NCBI GenBank assembly: GCA_964537685.1
Contig: CAZICM010000077.1
Coordinates: 1-39,746 of the forward strand
Length of the DNA stretch: 39,746 nucleotides
Reading direction: 5' to 3'
From: CAZICM01 sp964537685
GTDB lineage: Bacteria; Myxococcota_A; Polyangia; Polyangiales; Polyangiaceae
Under the pieces are notes generated by a model that worked only from the letters and a program-made list of their open reading frames with translations, was not told the DNA's origin and searched no databases. Every line of letters starts with the position of its first letter. Within the stretch, counting starts at the first letter, position 1. This document shows, piece after piece, positions 39,405 to 39,746 of the stretch. The translations under genes were made by a program, and so were the position numbers.

Positions 39405-39746
39405 ATAGAAGCAGCTCATCGATCTGCTGCGCCTTTGATGCCCGCTTGACAAGCAACCTCAATTCCTCTGCGGACAGCGTTTGAATACGGGCTTCCAAGG
39501 GTTGGGGCAGGGAACCAAAACGCTCTTGAATCACATCCATCAAATCTTGAAGCCGAGCGAGCCTTAAGCCTTCTTCGCGTCCTTCTTCCCGCCCTTCTTC
39601 ACGTCCTTCTTCCCGTCCCTCCTCGCGCCCCTCTTCCCGTCCCTCCTGAAAGGCCGCCTTTTTGGCCTTCTCAACATGCTTCACCAGCACCTCATTGTTT
39701 TTGATGAGCAGCGCCCGGCTTATTTCCTTTTCGCCTTCCGCCATAT
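39391..39746 (-). CDS. C-terminal part of a fourth Uma2-like protein (cut by window edge)
   Basis: The frame runs off the right edge; 118 codons are visible. It begins within the region corresponding to residue 176 of the intact module 3 protein and is nearly identical to it over MAEGEKEISRALLIKNNEVL and VKHVEKAKKAAFQEG. It then has six REEG units instead of four, and ends with IQERFGSLPQPLEARIQTLS and AEELRLLVKRASKAQQIDEL. The last residues differ from the module 3 copy. The strand is opposite to the three modules, so a related locus probably lies beyond the edge. The nuclease core is not visible. Confidence 0.85.
   Translation of the reverse strand, partial: MAEGEKEISRALLIKNNEVLVKHVEKAKKAAFQEGREEGREEGREEGREEGREEGREEGLRLARLQDLMDVIQERFGSLPQPLEARIQTLSAEELRLLVKRASKAQQIDELLLSTES
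39569..39640 (-). repeat. REEG coding micro-repeat (6 units of 12 bp)
   Basis: Six tandem 12-base units encoding Arg-Glu-Glu-Gly in the partial Uma2-like gene, two more than in the paralogue at 25873-26721. Boundaries are approximate. Confidence 0.75.

Overview
This window looks like a draft or metagenome-derived scaffold from a member of the Myxococcota or a closely related former deltaproteobacterial lineage. The evidence is the mix of families: a thrombospondin-type-3 repeat surface protein ending in a MYXO-CTERM-like tail, a DUF1592/DUF1552 exported pair, an FHA-domain enhancer-binding-protein relative, a cytosolic Hanks-type kinase, and many STAND/effector-associated-domain genes. A run of exactly 100 N at 120-219 marks a scaffold gap inside a 44-bp tandem repeat. 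No rRNA, tRNA, CRISPR array or intact insertion sequence was seen.

Layout. 1-3800: accessory DNA, with the tail of an AAA-ATPase/DUF1703-type gene, the gap and repeat, a helical protein, a shortened HEPN gene paired with a BolA-like gene, and a full AAA-ATPase/PD-(D/E)XK gene. 3800-9000: a glutathione S-transferase, a lipoprotein with a possible permuted papain-like fold, and a large cell-surface TSP3 protein. 9000-13100: a membrane histidine kinase followed by a serine/threonine kinase with a coiled-coil tail. 13100-13890: non-coding, with a cluster of hairpins. 13890-17212: an FHA-AAA-HTH regulator whose AAA+ motifs are eroded, preceded on the same strand by a protein whose N-terminal third resembles the RNA polymerase beta-prime N-terminus, including the sigma-binding clamp helices. 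17300-19400: a likely four-gene operon (ferritin-like diiron oxygenase, small helical protein, STAS-like protein, transposase-derived HTH protein). 19391-20059: a YceI-like lipoprotein.

20180-29100: three tandem copies of a module made of a conserved 5' leader, a Uma2-like nuclease-fold gene and an EAD-NB-ARC-TPR STAND ATPase. The nuclease-like gene is intact only in copy 3. In copies 1 and 2 it has collapsed to short remnants, while the STAND genes stay open. STAND ATPases of this architecture are associated with conflict and immunity systems in bacteria, so an antiphage or self/non-self role is a reasonable inference, but nothing here proves it.

29094-39746: an MltD-like lytic transglycosylase with LysM domains, a lipoprotein with a beta-barrel-like C-terminus, a coiled-coil/HNH endonuclease pair, an internally deleted SRPBCC (AHSA1-type) pseudogene, a translationally coupled DUF1592-DUF1552 operon, an outer-membrane-like protein, and the C-terminal part of a fourth Uma2-like gene.

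The two observations most worth following are (i) the free-standing beta-prime clamp-like protein next to a degenerate enhancer-binding protein, and (ii) the triplicated leader/nuclease/STAND array with stepwise loss of its nuclease-like partner. Internal deletions recur across the window (Uma2 remnants, SRPBCC pseudogene, probably the HEPN gene).
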